From Actinomadura parmotrematis (GTDB lineage: Bacteria > Actinomycetota > Actinomycetes > Streptosporangiales > Streptosporangiaceae): a DNA stretch of 64,000 bases. The stretch covers positions 248,001-312,000 of the forward strand of contig NZ_JAIBOA010000005.1 of NCBI RefSeq assembly GCF_019458805.1, given 5' to 3'. Below, one piece after another: positions 55,795 to 64,000 of the stretch. The translations under genes were made by a program, and so were the position numbers. Within the stretch, counting starts at the first letter, position 1. The number at the start of each line of letters is the position of its first letter. Under the pieces are notes generated by a model. That model made no database searches. It was not told the DNA's origin and was given only the letters and a program-made list of their open reading frames with translations.

Positions 55795-56805
55795 ATGAGC
55801 GGACAGCGGCCGGACGGGCGTCTCTGGCTGGGCACCTACACCGGCGACCAGGGCGACGGGCGCGGCGTCTACCGGACGCGCGGCGTCCCGGGCGGCACGA
55901 TCGAGCCGCCCGCCCTCGCGGCGGAGGCGCCGAAGCCGTCCTACCTGGCGCTGCACCCGGGCGGGCGGGTGCTCTACACCGTCGAGGAGCTGGCCGACGG
56001 CCGGATCACCGCCTACCGCGTCGAGGACGGCGGCGGCCTCACCGGGCTCGGCACCCGCGCCGTGCCCGCCGAGCCGTGCCACCTGTCGGTGTCGCCGGAC
56101 GGCGCCCACCTGCTGGTCGCCTGCTACGGGCCCGGCGTCCTCGGCCTCCAGCGCCTGGACGCGGACGGCGGCTTCGACGGCGAGCCCGCCCTCTGGCAGG
56201 GCGCCGGGACCGGGCCCGTCGCGGGCCGGCAGGAGGGCCCGCACGCCCACCAGACGCTCTGGACGCCCGGCGGGATCGTCCTCAGCACCGACCTCGGCGC
56301 CGACCGGATCCACGCGTTCCGCGTCCGCGGCGGCGCGCTCGTCCCGGTCGGTGAGAACCCGCTGCCCGCCGGGTACGGGCCGCGCCACCTGGCGCTGCAC
56401 CCGAGCGGCCACGTGTTCGCGATGATGGAGCTCGCGCCCCGGCTGCTCGTGCTGCGGCCGCGCGACTCCCACGCCGAGCTCGACATCGTCGGCGAGTACG
56501 TCCGCGCGGAGGGCTCCGGCGCGGCCGTCGCGCTGGGCGCCGGCGGCGCACACCTGTACGCCTCCACGCGCGGCGCCGATGTCGTCGGCACCTACCGCGT
56601 CACCTCGGGCGGGGCCGCGCTGGAGCACCTCGGGGACGTGCCGTCGGGCGGCGCGGGGCCGCGCGACCTGGAGGTCGACGGCGACCGGCTGTACGTGGCC
56701 AACGAGCAGGGCGGGACGGTCGCCGCCTTCGACCTGGACCCGCTGCCGGTGCCGGCGGGCCCGCCCGCCCCGGCGCCCACCCCCGTCTGCGTGCTGGCGG
56801 GCTGA
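55795..56805 (+). CDS. Lactonase family beta-propeller protein (Pgl-like)
   Basis: 336 residues of the seven-bladed YbhE/6-phosphogluconolactonase type: repeating blades with SYLALHPGGRVLYTVEE, CHLSVSPDGAHLLVACYG, RHLALHPSGHVFAMMEL and PRDLEVDGDRLYVANEQGG. Probable substrate is a sugar lactone; with pgi nearby a pentose-phosphate link is possible. ATG 55795 follows GAGGGGG. No signal peptide. Confidence 0.88.
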   Translation: MSGQRPDGRLWLGTYTGDQGDGRGVYRTRGVPGGTIEPPALAAEAPKPSYLALHPGGRVLYTVEELADGRITAYRVEDGGGLTGLGTRAVPAEPCHLSVSPDGAHLLVACYGPGVLGLQRLDADGGFDGEPALWQGAGTGPVAGRQEGPHAHQTLWTPGGIVLSTDLGADRIHAFRVRGGALVPVGENPLPAGYGPRHLALHPSGHVFAMMELAPRLLVLRPRDSHAELDIVGEYVRAEGSGAAVALGAGGAHLYASTRGADVVGTYRVTSGGAALEHLGDVPSGGAGPRDLEVDGDRLYVANEQGGTVAAFDLDPLPVPAGPPAPAPTPVCVLAG

Positions 56806-56895
56806 CCTTCCCGGCCCGTGTTTCCCGACCGGGCGGGCGGGGAGGGCGAGGAGACGGCCACAAGGACGAACAGGACGAAGAGGGGAACGGCGGAC

Positions 56896-58272
56896 ATGGC
56901 CATCGCAACGACGAATCCGGCGACCGGCAAGGTCGAGCGGAGCTTCGACGCCTTCACCGACGAGCAGATCGAGGACCGCCTCGCGCGGGCGTCCGCGGCG
57001 TTCGCCTCCTACCGCCGCACGCCGCTGGAGCGGCGGGCGGCGTGGATGAACGCGGCCGCCGGCCTGCTGGACGCCGAGGCCGGCGACGTCGCGCTGATGA
57101 TGACGACCGAGATGGGCAAGACGGTGAAGGCGGCCCGCGCCGAGGCGCAGAAGTGCGCGCACGCGATGCGCTTCTACGCCGAGAACGCCGCGGGCTTCCT
57201 CGCCGACCGGCCCGCCGACGCGGCGGCGGTGAAGGCCGGGACGGCCCTCACCCGCTACCAGCCGCTCGGCGCCGTCCTCGCGGTGATGCCGTGGAACTTC
57301 CCGCTCTGGCAGGTGGTGCGCTTCCTCGCGCCCGGCCTCATGGCGGGCAACGTCGGCCTGCTGAAGCACGCCTCCAACGTCCCGCAGACCGCCCTCTACC
57401 TGGAGGACCTGCTCCGCCGCGCCGGGTTCCCCGAGGGCGTCTTCCAGACGCTGCTGATCGGGTCGGACAAGGTCGAGAAGGTGCTGCGCGACCCGCGCGT
57501 CGCCGCCGCGACCCTCACCGGCAGCGAGCCCGCCGGGCGCTCGGTCGGCGCCATCGCCGGCGACGAGGTGAAGCCGTCGGTGCTGGAGCTCGGCGGCAGC
57601 GACGCGTTCGTCGTCATGCCCTCGGCCGACCTCGCCGCCGCCGCGAAGACGGCGGCGGCCTCGCGCTGCCTGAACAACGGGCAGAGCTGCATCTCCGCCA
57701 AGCGCTTCATCGTCGAGGAGAGCGTCGCCGACGAGTTCGAGGAGCTGTTCGTCGCCGCGATGCGGGCGCAGAAGGTCGGCGACCCGACCGACGACGCCAC
57801 CGACGTCGGCCCCCTCGTCAGCGAGCAGGGCCGCGCCGACCTCGAAGAGCTCGTCGCCGACGCCGTCCGGCACGGCGCGAAGGTGCTGTGCGGCGGCGAG
57901 CGGCCCGACCGCGAGGGCTGGTACTACCCGCCGACCGTGGTCACCGGCATCACCCGCGAGATGCGCATGTTCGGCGAGGAGACCTTCGGGCCCGTCGCGG
58001 GGCTCTACCGCGTCCGCGGCATCGACGAGGCGATCGGGCTCGCCAACGCGACCGACTTCGGCCTCGGCTCCAACGCCTGGACGAACGACCCCGCCGAGCG
58101 GGACCGGTTCGTCGACGAGCTGGAGGCGGGCCAGGTGTTCGTCAACGGCATGGTGACCTCCTACCCGGAGCTGCCCTTCGGCGGCGTCAAGCGCTCCGGC
58201 TACGGCCGGGAGCTGTCCGAGCAGGGCATCCACGCCTTCTGTAACGCCAAGACCGTCTGGATCGCGCCCTGA
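56896..58272 (+). CDS. NAD(P)-dependent succinate-semialdehyde-type aldehyde dehydrogenase
   Basis: 458 residues of the GabD1 subgroup. Catalytic Glu in VLELGGSDAFVV, nucleophilic Cys in CLNNGQSCISAKR and MPWNFPLWQVVRFLAPGLMAGN at the cofactor site. Typically oxidises succinate semialdehyde to succinate, though substrate range varies. ATG 56896 follows GAGGGGAACGG. Starts 90 bp after the lactonase gene, possibly co-transcribed. Confidence 0.9.
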   Translation: MAIATTNPATGKVERSFDAFTDEQIEDRLARASAAFASYRRTPLERRAAWMNAAAGLLDAEAGDVALMMTTEMGKTVKAARAEAQKCAHAMRFYAENAAGFLADRPADAAAVKAGTALTRYQPLGAVLAVMPWNFPLWQVVRFLAPGLMAGNVGLLKHASNVPQTALYLEDLLRRAGFPEGVFQTLLIGSDKVEKVLRDPRVAAATLTGSEPAGRSVGAIAGDEVKPSVLELGGSDAFVVMPSADLAAAAKTAAASRCLNNGQSCISAKRFIVEESVADEFEELFVAAMRAQKVGDPTDDATDVGPLVSEQGRADLEELVADAVRHGAKVLCGGERPDREGWYYPPTVVTGITREMRMFGEETFGPVAGLYRVRGIDEAIGLANATDFGLGSNAWTNDPAERDRFVDELEAGQVFVNGMVTSYPELPFGGVKRSGYGRELSEQGIHAFCNAKTVWIAP

Positions 58273-58291
58273 CGCCGCGTCCGGCGCACCG

Positions 58292-59824
58292 CTAGGGCGC
58301 GGCTCCGGGGCCGGGCACGACGTCGAACTGCGCGCTCCTCGTCGTCCCGCCCTTCTCGGGCCGGACGGACACCTTGTGGCGGCCGAGCGGCATCCCGGCG
58401 GGATAGGACGCCCCGTCCTGGTTGACGGCGTAGTTGAAGGTGCCGGTGCGGTCCACCGAGGGGCCGCGCCGGTACGGCAGCCGGTCCACCTTGATCATCA
58501 CGACCGCGCCGGGGGTCCAGCCGGTGCCGTGCACCACGAAGATCGTCCGCCGGTCGCCGCGCGGCTGGTTCACCGTGATCTTGGGCCGGCCGGTCGGGCG
58601 CGCCGACTCGCCCGACACCGGCGCGGGCGGCGGCCCCTCGGGGGGCCGCCCGCCGACGACGGTCCGCACGGTCTCGGTGACGCGGACCTCGCGCGGCGCG
58701 CCGCCGCGGGCGCCCGTCCACAGCAGGTGCCCGAGCACCACGACGAACCCGACGGCCACGACGGCGAGCGCGGAGGCGAGGCGGTTGCGCGGCTCGCGCA
58801 GGAACGCCCCGACCGCCGAGGACTCGCTCGGCCGGCGCTTGCGGCGGGGCGGCGTCACCTTGTGGGGCGCGGTCTCGCGGGGGCGGAACGGCTCGGTCTC
58901 GGCGCCCTCCAAGCGCGGTCCCTCGCGGTACTCCTGGACGAGCTCCAGCGCGGCGGGCGGCAGGTAGGACAGGCCCGGGTCGGCGCCGGAGTTGGCCGTG
59001 AGCGACGGCGACAGCGCGTCCAGGACGCGCGCGGGGGACGGGCGGCGCCGCGGGTCGCGGTCCAGGCAGGACCGCACGAGCGCGTCGAGCTCCAGCGGCA
59101 GGTCGGCCAGGTCGGGCGACCGGGTGGCGAGCTGCGCCATCAGCTCCAGCACGCCCTCGCCCGGGTAGGGGCCGTGGCCCGTCGCGGCGTACAGCAGCGT
59201 CGCGCCGAGCGCGTACACGTCGCTGGCGGCGGTGACCTCCCGGCTGCCCTCCGCCTGCTCGGGCGCCATGTAGGCGGGGGTGCCGATGGCGACGCGGCTG
59301 ACGGTGACGCGGGCGCGCTCGCTGGCGTGCGAGAGGCCGAAGTCGATGACGCGCGGGCCGTCCAGCGACACCAGCACGTTGGAGGGCTTCAGGTCGCGGT
59401 GGACGAGCCCGGCGGCGTGGATGGACTCCAGCGCCTCGGCGCAGCAGGCGGCGATCCAGCGCACCGCCTGCACCGGCAGCGGCCCGGCGACCTGCACGAG
59501 CCGCTCCAGCGACGGCGCCGGGACGTAGGCGGTGGCGAGCCACGGCACCTCGGCCTCGGTGTCGGCGGCGACGACCGAGGCGGTGTAGACGCCGCTGACC
59601 CGCCGCGCCGCCGTCGCCTCGTGCCCGAACCGGACCCGGAAGTCGCCGTCGCGGGCGAGCTCGGCGCGGATCGTCTTCACCGCGACGAGCCGCCCGGCGG
59701 CCGACCGGCCGAGGTAGACCCGGCCCATCGACCCGGCGCCGAGCCGCCCGAGCAGCGCGTACGGGCCGACGCTCCCGGGGTCGTGCGCGCCCAGGGCCTC
59801 CAGCAGGCTCTCCCGCTGCCGCAT
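58292..59824 (-). CDS. Receptor-like Ser/Thr protein kinase
   Basis: 510 residues. Kinase domain at 20-270: GAGSMGRVY glycine loop, Lys50, HRDLKPSN (Asp144), DFGLSHASE and GTPAYMAPEQ. A basic linker and a single transmembrane helix (about 350-370) lead to an extracellular Ig-like/IPT-type domain (410-505) that ends near the C-terminus. ATG 59824 follows GGGGAGG. Senses an external signal and phosphorylates cytoplasmic targets; target unknown. Confidence 0.9.
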   Translation of the reverse strand: MRQRESLLEALGAHDPGSVGPYALLGRLGAGSMGRVYLGRSAAGRLVAVKTIRAELARDGDFRVRFGHEATAARRVSGVYTASVVAADTEAEVPWLATAYVPAPSLERLVQVAGPLPVQAVRWIAACCAEALESIHAAGLVHRDLKPSNVLVSLDGPRVIDFGLSHASERARVTVSRVAIGTPAYMAPEQAEGSREVTAASDVYALGATLLYAATGHGPYPGEGVLELMAQLATRSPDLADLPLELDALVRSCLDRDPRRRPSPARVLDALSPSLTANSGADPGLSYLPPAALELVQEYREGPRLEGAETEPFRPRETAPHKVTPPRRKRRPSESSAVGAFLREPRNRLASALAVVAVGFVVVLGHLLWTGARGGAPREVRVTETVRTVVGGRPPEGPPPAPVSGESARPTGRPKITVNQPRGDRRTIFVVHGTGWTPGAVVMIKVDRLPYRRGPSVDRTGTFNYAVNQDGASYPAGMPLGRHKVSVRPEKGGTTRSAQFDVVPGPGAAP

Positions 59825-59850
59825 CACGCCTCCCCTGGCACCATCTCCCG

Positions 59851-59878
59851 CATCTTGCACATTCAGTGTTACAAGATG
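59851..59878 (-). promoter_or_regulatory. Inverted repeat upstream of the kinase gene
   Basis: CATCTTG (59851-59857) and CAAGATG (59872-59878), perfect arms 14 bp apart, 27-54 bp upstream of the kinase ATG in an AT-richer patch. Likely operator or promoter element; regulator unknown. Confidence 0.45.
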
Positions 59879-59961
59879 TCATGTCCCGGGGGGGATAGTC
59901 CGGCAACGGCCAGGATCGAACCGACCGGCCTTCCCGGACGTGCACGACTCCGGCGCCGCCC

Positions 59962-60159
59962 CTACTTGCTCGGCTGCGGCGTCTTGCAGTCGATCTTGGG
60001 GTTGAGCCCGACGTAGTTGAGCGGCCCGGCCACGATGGTGACGGCGATGGTGCCCGCCCGGCTGCAGTCGGGGGTGTCCTCGGTGTAGTAGTGGCGCTGC
60101 CCCGCGGCGATCGCGCCGATGATCAGCCACAGCACGACGACGAGTGATCCGATGCGCAT
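59962..60159 (-). CDS. Conserved small membrane protein
   Basis: 65 residues: one N-terminal helix (IGSLVVVLWLIIGAIAAGQ), a middle with a Cys (TPDCSRAG), a second hydrophobic stretch (GTIAVTIVAGPLNYVGLNP) and a terminal DCKTPQPSK. Widespread in actinobacteria with no known function. ATG 60159, preceded by AAGG at about 8 bp, is preferred over the upstream Met that would add a non-hydrophobic tail. Confidence 0.75.
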   Translation of the reverse strand: MRIGSLVVVLWLIIGAIAAGQRHYYTEDTPDCSRAGTIAVTIVAGPLNYVGLNPKIDCKTPQPSK

Positions 60160-60271
60160 GCTCCCGACCTTCAATCCGTTCCCGGTGGGCCGCACGGCGA
60201 GGCCCACGAGCGATCAGTGACGGGCGTATCCCCGAATGAGATCCCCAAAAACAACACGAGTTGGACACGCC

Positions 60272-60307
60272 GACGGGCCGGGGGCGCGCTCGCGCCCCCG
60301 GCCCGTC
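60272..60307 (-). terminator. Hairpin terminator after the aldo/keto reductase
   Basis: Perfect 17-bp stem (60272-60288 and 60291-60307) 24 bp past the aldo/keto-reductase stop on the minus strand. A T-run (TGTTTTTGG) follows about 20 nt later on the minus strand. Confidence 0.8.
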
Positions 60308-60330
60308 CCGTTCCGGTCACCCCGCCGGCG

Positions 60331-61323
60331 TCACCAGGCGAACGCCTCCGGGGAGGGCCCGGTGCCCGGGAAGATCTCCTCCAGCGCGGCCAGGAACTCC
60401 GCCGACAGCTCCAGGTCGAGGGCGCGGAGCGCCGACTCCAGCTGCGCGGCGGTGCGCGGCCCGACGATCGGGCCGGTCACGCCGGGCCGGGTGAGCAGCC
60501 AGGCGAGGCCGACGTCGCCGGGGTCGGCGCCGTGCTTCTCGCAGAGGTCCTCGTAGCGCTGGATCCGGTCGCGCTCGGCCGGGTCCTTCAGCGTCTCGGC
60601 GGCGCGGCCGGACGCCGACCGCGACGCGCCGCCCTCGCGCTGCTTGCGCAGCACGCCGCCGAGCAGGCCGCCCTGCAGCGGCGACCACGGGATGACGCCG
60701 AGACCGTAGGCCTCGGCCGCCGGGATCACCTCCATCTCGGCGCGGCGCTCGGCGAGGTTGTACAGGCACTGCTCGCTGACCAGGCCGAGCGAGCCGCGCC
60801 GGGCGGCGGCCTCGTTGGCCCGCGCGATGCCCCAGCCCGGGAAGTTCGACGACCCGACGTAGAGCACCTTGCCCTGCTGCACGAGCACGTCCATGGCTTG
60901 CCAGATCTCGTCCCAGGGCGTGGCCCGGTCGATGTGGTGGAACTGGTACAGGTCGATGTGGTCGGTGCCGAGGCGCTTCAGCGACGCCTCGGCGGCGCGG
61001 CGGATGTTCAGCGCCGACAGCTTGTCCTCGTTCGGCCAGGGCGTCTCGCCGCCCATGCTGCCGTAGACCTTGGTGGCGAGGACCACCTTGTCGCGGCGGC
61101 CGCCGCCCTGGGCGAACCAGCTCCCGAGGATCTCCTCGGTGCGGCCCTTGTTCTCCCCCCAGCCGTACACGTTGGCGGTGTCGAAGAGGTTGACGCCCGC
61201 GTCGAGCGCGGCGTCCATGATCGCGTGACTGTCCGGCTCGTCGGTGACGGGGCCGAAGTTCATGGTGCCGAGCACCAGCCTGCCGACCTTCAGTCCGGTG
61301 CGTCCGAGCTGCGTGTACTCCAT
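60331..61323 (-). CDS. Aldo/keto reductase
   Basis: 330-residue TIM-barrel oxidoreductase. Catalytic tetrad is visible: Asp and Tyr in NLFDTANVYGWGENK, Lys in VLATKVYG and His in LYQFHHID. NADPH-binding tail IVGPRTAAQLESAL. Of the YajO/general stress type; substrate unknown. ATG 61323 lies directly after a perfect palindrome, 16 bp away, suggesting control by a MerR-type regulator not encoded here. Confidence 0.92.
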   Translation of the reverse strand: MEYTQLGRTGLKVGRLVLGTMNFGPVTDEPDSHAIMDAALDAGVNLFDTANVYGWGENKGRTEEILGSWFAQGGGRRDKVVLATKVYGSMGGETPWPNEDKLSALNIRRAAEASLKRLGTDHIDLYQFHHIDRATPWDEIWQAMDVLVQQGKVLYVGSSNFPGWGIARANEAAARRGSLGLVSEQCLYNLAERRAEMEVIPAAEAYGLGVIPWSPLQGGLLGGVLRKQREGGASRSASGRAAETLKDPAERDRIQRYEDLCEKHGADPGDVGLAWLLTRPGVTGPIVGPRTAAQLESALRALDLELSAEFLAALEEIFPGTGPSPEAFAW

Positions 61324-61339
61324 GCCCCCACCCAAACAG

Positions 61340-61355
61340 CTGGAGCGCGCTCCAG
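61340..61355 (-). promoter_or_regulatory. Perfect palindrome in the aldo/keto-reductase promoter
   Basis: CTGGAGCGCGCTCCAG, a 16-bp perfect palindrome at 61340-61355 directly downstream of TTGACC on the minus strand (61354-61359). A dyad placed in the spacer behind a TTGACC -35 is the usual layout of MerR-family promoters; no merR gene is adjacent. Confidence 0.55.
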
Positions 61356-61457
61356 GTCAAGCGGGGCGGGCCGGAGGCGCGCCGGACCCGGTCGAAGGGG
61401 GACCGTTGGGCGCACCCTTGCCCCGCGCTGACCCCGGATGCGACAGAATGCCCGGCC

Positions 61458-62993
61458 ATGCGGACCCTCCGGGGGCGGTCCCCCCTCGCGCTGCTGCTCG
61501 CCCTCGCGCTCCTGCTCGCCGCCGCGGCGACCGCCTGCTCGGGCGGCGCGCCGCCCCGCCGCGCGGCGGGCGAGACGACGGCCCGCGCGAAGGCGGCCGC
61601 GGCCGGCGAGCGCGCCGAGAACGCCCGTCCCGGCACCGCTGACTGGCGCGTCGTCCGCAAGGGCGGCGAGCACGAGATCGAGGGCTACGCCGACCGGGTG
61701 AGCGTCCTGCCCGGCGAGGCGTTCCGGCTGTACGTGTCCACCACCAAGGGACCGTTCACCGCGCAGGCGTTCCGGATGGGCTGGTACGGCGGCGACGGCG
61801 CGCGGCTGCTCTGGACGTCGCCGGCCACGCCCGGCGAGCGCCAGGCCGAGGCGCGCGTCGACCGGCGCACCCGCACCGTCACCGCGCCCTGGCACCCCTC
61901 GCTCACCGTCCCGACGGCCGGCTGGCCCGAAGGCAGCTACCTGGTGCGGCTCACCGCCTCCAGCGGCGCGCAGCGGTTCGTTCCGGTCACCGTCCGGTCG
62001 GCGAGCACCGCCGGCCGGATCGTGGTGCTGAACGCGACGACGACGTGGCAGGCGTACAACATGTGGGGCGGCTACGACCTGTACAAGGGGCCGTCCGGCG
62101 GCGACGGCGACCGCGCGTACGCCGTCTCCTTCGACCGGCCCTACGACCAGAACGGCGCGGGCAAGTTCCTGGCCTACGAGCAGCCCGCGATCGCGCTCGC
62201 CGAGCGGCTCGGGCTGCCGCTCGCCTACGCCGCCGACAACGACCTGCACGCCTTCCCGCACCTGCTGGACGGCGCCCGCGCCCTGCTGACCCTCGGCCAC
62301 GACGAGTACTGGTCGGCGGCGATGCGCGCGCACACCACGGCCGCCCGCGACCGGGGCGTCAACATCGCCTTCCTCGGCGCCAACGCCGTGAACCGGCACG
62401 TCAGGTTCGCGCCGACCGCGCTCGGCGCCGACCGCCTCGTCATCTGCTACAAGGACGCCGACGCCGACCCGCTGGCGCGCACCGACCCCGCCGAGACCAC
62501 GCAGGACTGGCGGCTGCCGCCGAAACCGCGCCCCGAGAGCGCCCTCATCGGCGTCCAGTACAACTGCTTCCCCGCCGAAGGCGCCTACGTCGTGCGGCGC
62601 CCCGACTTCTGGATGTTCCAGGGCACCGGCGCCCGCAAGGGAACGCGCTATCCGGGCGTCATCGGGCCCGAGTCCGACGCCCTGAACTTCGGCGGGCCGA
62701 CGCCGCGGCCGATCGAGGTCGTCGCCCACTCCCCCATCATGTGCGGCGACACCACGATGATGGCCGACTCCACCTATTACACGGCCAAGAGCGGCGCGGG
62801 CGTGTTCGCCACCGGGACGATGCGCTGGGTGTGCGCGATGCGCGGCAGGGCGTGCGGGCACGGCGTGGACGAGGCGGGCCGGCGGTTCGTCACCAAGGCC
62901 ACCGAGAACCTGCTGACCGCGCTCGCCGCCGGCCCGCTCGCCGCGTCCCACCCGGCCCGCGACAACCTCGACGAGTTCGCCGCCGGCCTCTGA
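61458..62993 (+). CDS. N,N-dimethylformamidase-beta-like lipoprotein
   Basis: 511 residues with a signal peptide and lipobox (AAAATACSGG, Cys at about residue 27). The mature part has a Thr/Arg-rich linker and then a domain resembling the C-terminal part of the N,N-dimethylformamidase large subunit: RMGWYGGDGARLL, TWQAYNMWGGYDLY, LTLGHDEYWSAAMR, FLGANAVNRHVRF. Likely a secreted surface hydrolase or carbohydrate-binding protein; catalysis is not established. ATG 61458. Confidence 0.82.
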   Translation: MRTLRGRSPLALLLALALLLAAAATACSGGAPPRRAAGETTARAKAAAAGERAENARPGTADWRVVRKGGEHEIEGYADRVSVLPGEAFRLYVSTTKGPFTAQAFRMGWYGGDGARLLWTSPATPGERQAEARVDRRTRTVTAPWHPSLTVPTAGWPEGSYLVRLTASSGAQRFVPVTVRSASTAGRIVVLNATTTWQAYNMWGGYDLYKGPSGGDGDRAYAVSFDRPYDQNGAGKFLAYEQPAIALAERLGLPLAYAADNDLHAFPHLLDGARALLTLGHDEYWSAAMRAHTTAARDRGVNIAFLGANAVNRHVRFAPTALGADRLVICYKDADADPLARTDPAETTQDWRLPPKPRPESALIGVQYNCFPAEGAYVVRRPDFWMFQGTGARKGTRYPGVIGPESDALNFGGPTPRPIEVVAHSPIMCGDTTMMADSTYYTAKSGAGVFATGTMRWVCAMRGRACGHGVDEAGRRFVTKATENLLTALAAGPLAASHPARDNLDEFAAGL

Positions 62994-63034
62994 CCGCCCG
63001 GCGGGCGCCGCACCGGGCCTGCGAGAATCGGATC

Positions 63035-64000
63035 ATGAGCTATGACGCATCCACCGGCCGCTACGAGCGGATGGAGTACCGGCGCTGCGGGCGGCGGGGA
63101 CTGAAACTGCCCGCGGTGTCGCTCGGGCTGTGGCACAACTTCGGCGACGACCGGCCGCTGGAGACGCAGCGGGCGATCCTGCGGCGGGCCTTCGACCTCG
63201 GGATCACGCACTTCGACCTCGCCAACAACTACGGGCCGCCCTACGGCAGCGCCGAGCGCAATTTCGGGCGGATCTTCGCCGAGGACTTCCGGGCCTACCG
63301 CGACGAGATCGTCCTGTCGACGAAGGCCGGGTACGACATGTGGCCGGGCCCCTACGGCGAGTGGGGGTCGCGCAAGTACCTGCTGGCCAGCCTCGACCAG
63401 TCGCTGGCGCGAATGGGCGTCGACTACGTCGACGTCTTCTACAGCCACCGCCACGATCCCGAGACCGAGCTCGAGGAGACGATGGGGGCGCTCGCGCACG
63501 CGGTGACGTCCGGGAAGGCGCTGTACGCGGGCATCTCGTCCTATTCCCCCGCGCGGACGGCCGAGGCCGCGGCGCTCCTGAGGGAGATGGGCGTGCCGCT
63601 GCTCATCCACCAGCCGTCCTACTCGATGCTGAATCGCTGGATCGAGGACGGGCTGCTCGACACCCTGGAGGAGGAGGGCGCGGGCTGCATCGCGTTCTCG
63701 CCGCTCGCGCAGGGCATGCTCACCGACAAGTACCTGGGCGGCGTGCCCGAGGGGTCGCGGGCGAGCCAGGGCAAGTCGCTGTCGCCCGACCTGCTCACCG
63801 ACGAGGCGCTGCGGCACGTGCGGGCGCTGGACCAGATCGCGCGGGGACGCGGGCAGTCCCTCGCGCAGCTCGCGCTGAGCTGGGCGCTGCGCGACCCGCG
63901 CGTCACCTCGGTGCTGATCGGCGCGAGCAGCGTCGCGCAGCTGGAGGACAACGTCGCCGCGCTCGACGCGCCGCCGCTCACCGGGGACGAGCTCGCCGCC
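63035..64000 (+). CDS. Aldo/keto reductase, glyceraldehyde-3-phosphate reductase type, cut by window edge
   Basis: Visible 322 residues of the YghZ/MgrA-type reductase: RRCGRRGLKLPAVSLGLWHNFG, ITHFDLANNYGPPYGSAERNFG (Asp, Tyr), LSTKAGYDMWPGPYG (Lys), VDVFYSHRHDPETELEETMGAL (His) and the NADPH segment VLIGASSVAQLEDN. Usual length is about 330-350, so only the last 10-20 residues are missing at the right edge. ATG 63035. Confidence 0.92.
   Translation, partial: MSYDASTGRYERMEYRRCGRRGLKLPAVSLGLWHNFGDDRPLETQRAILRRAFDLGITHFDLANNYGPPYGSAERNFGRIFAEDFRAYRDEIVLSTKAGYDMWPGPYGEWGSRKYLLASLDQSLARMGVDYVDVFYSHRHDPETELEETMGALAHAVTSGKALYAGISSYSPARTAEAAALLREMGVPLLIHQPSYSMLNRWIEDGLLDTLEEEGAGCIAFSPLAQGMLTDKYLGGVPEGSRASQGKSLSPDLLTDEALRHVRALDQIARGRGQSLAQLALSWALRDPRVTSVLIGASSVAQLEDNVAALDAPPLTGDELAA

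Noticed and set aside
59881..59940. GGTTCGATCC on the minus strand, looks like a tRNA T-arm
   Set aside because: No acceptor stem, anticodon arm or D-arm could be built around it.

Overview
The window is very GC-rich chromosomal DNA from an actinomycete. Support for this: a mycothiol-type DinB enzyme, an F420/FMN split-barrel enzyme, GarA/FtsR-type regulators, a DUF5999 protein, many GTG starts and four-base stop/start overlaps. Gene content and order resemble Streptosporangiales/Thermomonosporaceae (Actinomadura-like) or Streptomyces chromosomes; this assignment is inference. I see no insertion sequences, phage genes, CRISPR arrays, tRNAs or rRNAs.

Layout. 1-8.7 kb: nitrite reductase nirB (cut by the left edge), a Nudix hydrolase, a Cys-rich small protein, nitrate/nitrite transporter narK, large-subunit catalase katE, a mycothiol-dependent-type enzyme and an unknown protein; 3.4-8.7 kb has an unusual strand composition. 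8.8-15 kb: TetR regulator, lutABC lactate-oxidation operon, DUF5999, a hydrolase/PPOX divergent pair, a TPR protein. 15-18.3 kb: glycine decarboxylase gcvP behind a tandem glycine riboswitch. 18.6-31.8 kb: a multidomain membrane protein, then an actinobacterial growth-control block on the minus strand (pgsA-like phosphatidyltransferase, a nucleotidyltransferase fused to a degenerate phosphomutase, DUF881, small basic protein, DUF881, garA-like FHA protein, ftsR-like MerR, bifunctional nuclease, second MerR), interrupted by a divergent LysE/MocR pair.

31.9-43.8 kb: Nudix and adenine/adenosine deaminase genes, then the most striking item: a complete enediyne-type iterative polyketide synthase (KS-AT-ACP-KR-DH-PPTase, 1927 aa) translationally coupled to its E10 thioesterase and followed by a methyltransferase. 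None of the partner genes (E3, E4, E5) that normally accompany this synthase is present anywhere in the window. Then come a ROK regulator/MFS transporter pair and a TerB-like protein.

43.8-64 kb: a TetR regulator with an ABC exporter pair and two matching operators; HMG-CoA lyase, GntR and CoA-transferase genes sharing operators; DUF1772/AraC; an EF-hand protein; DUF4235 and YihY membrane proteins; glucose-6-phosphate isomerase; DUF2252; a lactonase; a succinate-semialdehyde-type dehydrogenase; a receptor-like Ser/Thr kinase; a conserved small membrane protein; two aldo/keto reductases (the last cut by the right edge); and a dimethylformamidase-like lipoprotein. Most of the window is metabolic core plus small regulator-target pairs; the 7-kb synthase cassette is the clearest specialised-metabolism element.
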